Shown here in pieces: positions 61,401-64,000 of a stretch of DNA of 64,000 nt. The DNA comes from Hypoxylon rubiginosum (Eukaryota; Ascomycota; Sordariomycetes; Xylariales; Hypoxylaceae): contig CADCXA010000034.1 in assembly GCA_902806565.1 (NCBI GenBank), positions 186,001-250,000 on the forward strand. The letters are read 5' to 3'. The notes under the pieces were generated by a model. The model worked only from the letters and a program-made list of their open reading frames with translations. It made no database searches and had not been told where the DNA came from. The position numbers were made by a program, and so were the translations under genes. The first letter of the stretch is position 1; each line of letters begins with the position of its first letter.

Positions 61401-64000
61401 CGACTGTGTTGATGTCATACTGACTCTAGTAGCTACTCGATTAGGAATGAAGCTAAGGATCCGGTCGTCGCTCTAGGCCCTTCGCTCCCCCGGCTAGGAT
61501 ACCAGCAAGACGGACTTGGCGCCGATAAGGATTCGATCTAAAGGTGGTGGCATGAGCGAGGGTGGATTCAGGAGTTGCTCTATCCGCGCGCCTGAAAGGC
61601 TCACGCTCCATACTTGGCGTGTCAGTGTGTCTGACGACAATTATAGCTTTGTTGACTCGCGACGACGGTTGGCTAATAACAAAGAAAATGGCGACATGAT
61701 CGCCGACACGTCTAGCTGCGGAGGGAGGATTTCCATTTAGTCTCGGCTGCCACGCCGGTATCTGAGGCTGCCTATGCCCCGTCTGATGCGATATCCGAGC
61801 AACTAGACTCAATAGTGGCCTATTCTATTCAGCTGTTCGCCTTGGCCAGCCAAGTCCTAAGATCACAAGAGCGATGACGATGGTGAGATGACTAGGTAGT
61901 TAGCTAGCTAGCCAGTACCAGAATGATTTGCATTTCGGACCCTAAGAAGGCGTGCGCAAGTTTTCTCTATTCCGATAGGAGCTTTAGGCTCCAGAGGAAT
62001 GGATGTACCGTGTCGACGCAAGCATTGTCGCTTCGTCGTGCCGAACGAGATCCCCATAGCCTACACCTGGTACTAGGGTGAAGGGCCTGATGATACCATA
62101 TAGTGGTTGTTGTTCCTGGCAGACACTTAAAGCTTGCGTGGCCCCTGTTCCCTCGAGGACCATGTTTGGACTTACGCCTCCCCCATGGCTTCTCTCCGGA
62201 TTTGATATTATACGTAGCGCTGTGCGCGCCAAGCGCATCAAGGGGGTAGCAGAAGGGCTCTCCCTGGATGCGCAGTCAATCAAACATTAATATCTGAAGT
62301 CGGTGATGAACCATTGATAACGTGCAGATTTCCCCCACAACTCCTCAATGGACTAGCCGAGATCTCCGCCCCCCAATCTCAACCCCCCATTTCGCTTGGG
62401 TAGCATCAAGATTCTCGAGATAGGATGAATTCAAGCTATTACGTCGGCATCATTGTGGCAGAGCTTTGCTCGATAAGTTGCGACACGACAAGCCCTGCGA
62501 CGCAGTAGTGGTGGTGACGGCGGTGGCCAGGCGAACTCCGAGTCCGAAATAGCATCAACGTGTGTAGCGAGGGATATCGTCAGATCCCCTTTATTGAGGA
62601 GGATCTGGGAGGTGACCCTGTCGGCACCAGACCCTTGCAATGTCATCAAACTCGCCTATCTATCTCACACATAAGATTTGCAACACAACGGTCCGCGTCC
62701 GTTTTATCGTCAACGTTCTGGCCACGCTCGTATCTGACATACGCATGGCTGAGGAAGAAAAGAAAAAATTCACCCAACTTAATAATAGAAAGGCTCTTGC
62801 AGCCGCCACCGATCTCAAAACGCCAATAGGATCAGGCCCTGACAACACCGACAATAATCAGAGAAAAGTGGCTTACCTACAAAATTACCCCAGCGCCGAT
62901 GATGATCGGAGTGTGAGGTTTGACGATCCGGGGTGCCCACCCGAAAATGCCGGTTGGGGGTCTGAGATGAGGCAATGATAGTTATCAAAAGTAAAGTTGC
63001 ATATTGCACGAATGTCCTCGAGTGATGATATCCTGATCTGATGCTGTTGGCGTGACACAAGATGGAAATCTGATTTCCGGTTCGGCTCGTGCTTATGGAA
63101 ATGCCCATCTACAGTTTACACCGACCTGCCCTATCCTCGAATACTCGGCTCTTTGCACACCGAGAGAGAGCAGGCCGGTTTATCTGGTTGACCCCTTTTT
63201 CTTTTTTCTCTCGCCGGGGCGATACCTGGTCAAGGTGATGGGAAAATCTCGGCAAAGATGCTGGACTGGACTCCGTACTCCGTTACGAAGATCAAGAGAA
63301 GTATTTCTGTGGGGATTTTGGGGTACATATTACAGGGATTCGACCCCGTGGAGTGGAACAGTTGGGTAACCCCCACGCCCCCGTCAATACGTAAGTGTGG
63401 ACGAAGTACGGGGACTAGTATCGCGGTACCTGCTGTTCAAGTATCGTACATACCTAGAGGCGTTAGTACCGGCAGGTAAGACATGAGTCTGAGACTATGT
63501 GGGTGTGTGTAACGCAACACATGACCTGGGGGCTTGGGGGCTTTCTGTCTTCTCTCGTCTGGGGTTGTTGTCTCTCTTGAAGCGCTGAGAACCCTGTCAC
63601 ATTACACGCATATCTCCTTTTGTTCCCCAGGGTGGATGGGACTGCAACTATGGCGATCGTGACCTATTCCTAAGTTAGACTAGGAAGCACCCGGGAGTTC
63701 CTATCTTACTCTGAACACGTTTGTATGACATATATAAAAAACGATATCGAGGAAGCCAACGACTTACTTAGTGGCTTCCCATGTACGTGGTCTCCTGTAT
63801 GTGGAAATGCACATAAATATGATTGACGCGTGGCATATGACCCATCCCTATTCTGGTTGGCCTCCCTTTCAAAACACTCATGTGAAATGCCTTTTCAGAT
63901 CGTAATTCCAACTGTGTCTCGCAGTTGATGTACTGACCAGGTTGGGCAGCCAATGCAACGATCTACTTCACCCCACGCCTCTCATTTACGCTTGCTGGTA
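58475..64000. other. Gene-poor end of the window
   Basis: No supportable gene. Many short frames exist; the ones with most protein-like composition are 59700-59990 (-), 61984-62283 (-) and 62640-62978 (+), but I recognise none and could build no exon chain. The stretch is more GC-rich from 59.4 to 62.7 kb than the spacers before it and could hold decayed or edge-of-window genes. Confidence 0.4.
60018..60031. repeat. G14 homopolymer
   Basis: Fourteen G's in a row. Such a run is prone to length error in sequencing and could hide a frameshift in the frames around it. Confidence 0.95.

Overview
The window looks like the genome of a filamentous ascomycete (Pezizomycotina, most like a Sordariomycete). 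Genes carry short introns of about 50-250 nt with GTNNGT donors, CTAAC/CTGAC branch sites and YAG acceptors. The conserved proteins are fungal in type: Vps33, a CaMK of the filamentous-fungal class, Med14, Pmr1, Rad21 and prohibitin-2. The species cannot be named from sequence alone.

Layout. From 0.5 to 44 kb lies a housekeeping block with wide, mostly empty spacers: VPS33 (-), a UBE2W-type E2 (-), a Ca2+/calmodulin kinase (+), a conserved fungal protein (-), a 7.3-kb stretch with no supportable gene, tRNA-Ser(CGA) (-), a DUF7053 protein (-), MED14 (-), an aldo-keto reductase (+), a small orphan gene (+), the Golgi Ca2+/Mn2+ ATPase PMR1 (-), cohesin RAD21 (+), Elongin-A (+), RUB1/NEDD8 (-) and prohibitin-2 (-). 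Exon joins were worked out by hand and all keep frame. Several apparent truncations, such as the C-terminus of VPS33 and the N-termini of Elongin-A, the kinase and RUB1, are only introns.

From 44 to 64 kb the sequence changes to a gene-poor accessory region rich in decayed coding sequence. It holds the most interesting locus: an intronless 824-residue gene (47376-49850) whose first 260 residues are a borosin-type, OphMA-like peptide backbone alpha-N-methyltransferase with the expected Tyr/Arg/Tyr triad. This domain is fused to helical modules, two copies of a W-x-x-A-D-G-N-P beta module, a hydrophobic helix, 16 tandem [A/V]-A-E triplets and a hydrophobic tail, [11 protein letters not shown]. 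It is best read as a self-methylating RiPP precursor of unusual architecture. Downstream are an intact rhodopsin-domain (Pth11/SAT4-like) 7TM gene, the relic of a UbiA-like prenyltransferase, an intact unrecognised 308-residue gene, a Pol III element with tRNA-type A and B boxes and three perfect hairpins, and a cytochrome P450 relic split over three frames. This may be a RiPP cluster that has partly decayed, but co-regulation cannot be seen from sequence.

A palindromic 10-mer, TACCTAGGTA, occurs exactly at least eight times, always between genes, far above the 0.06 expected by chance.
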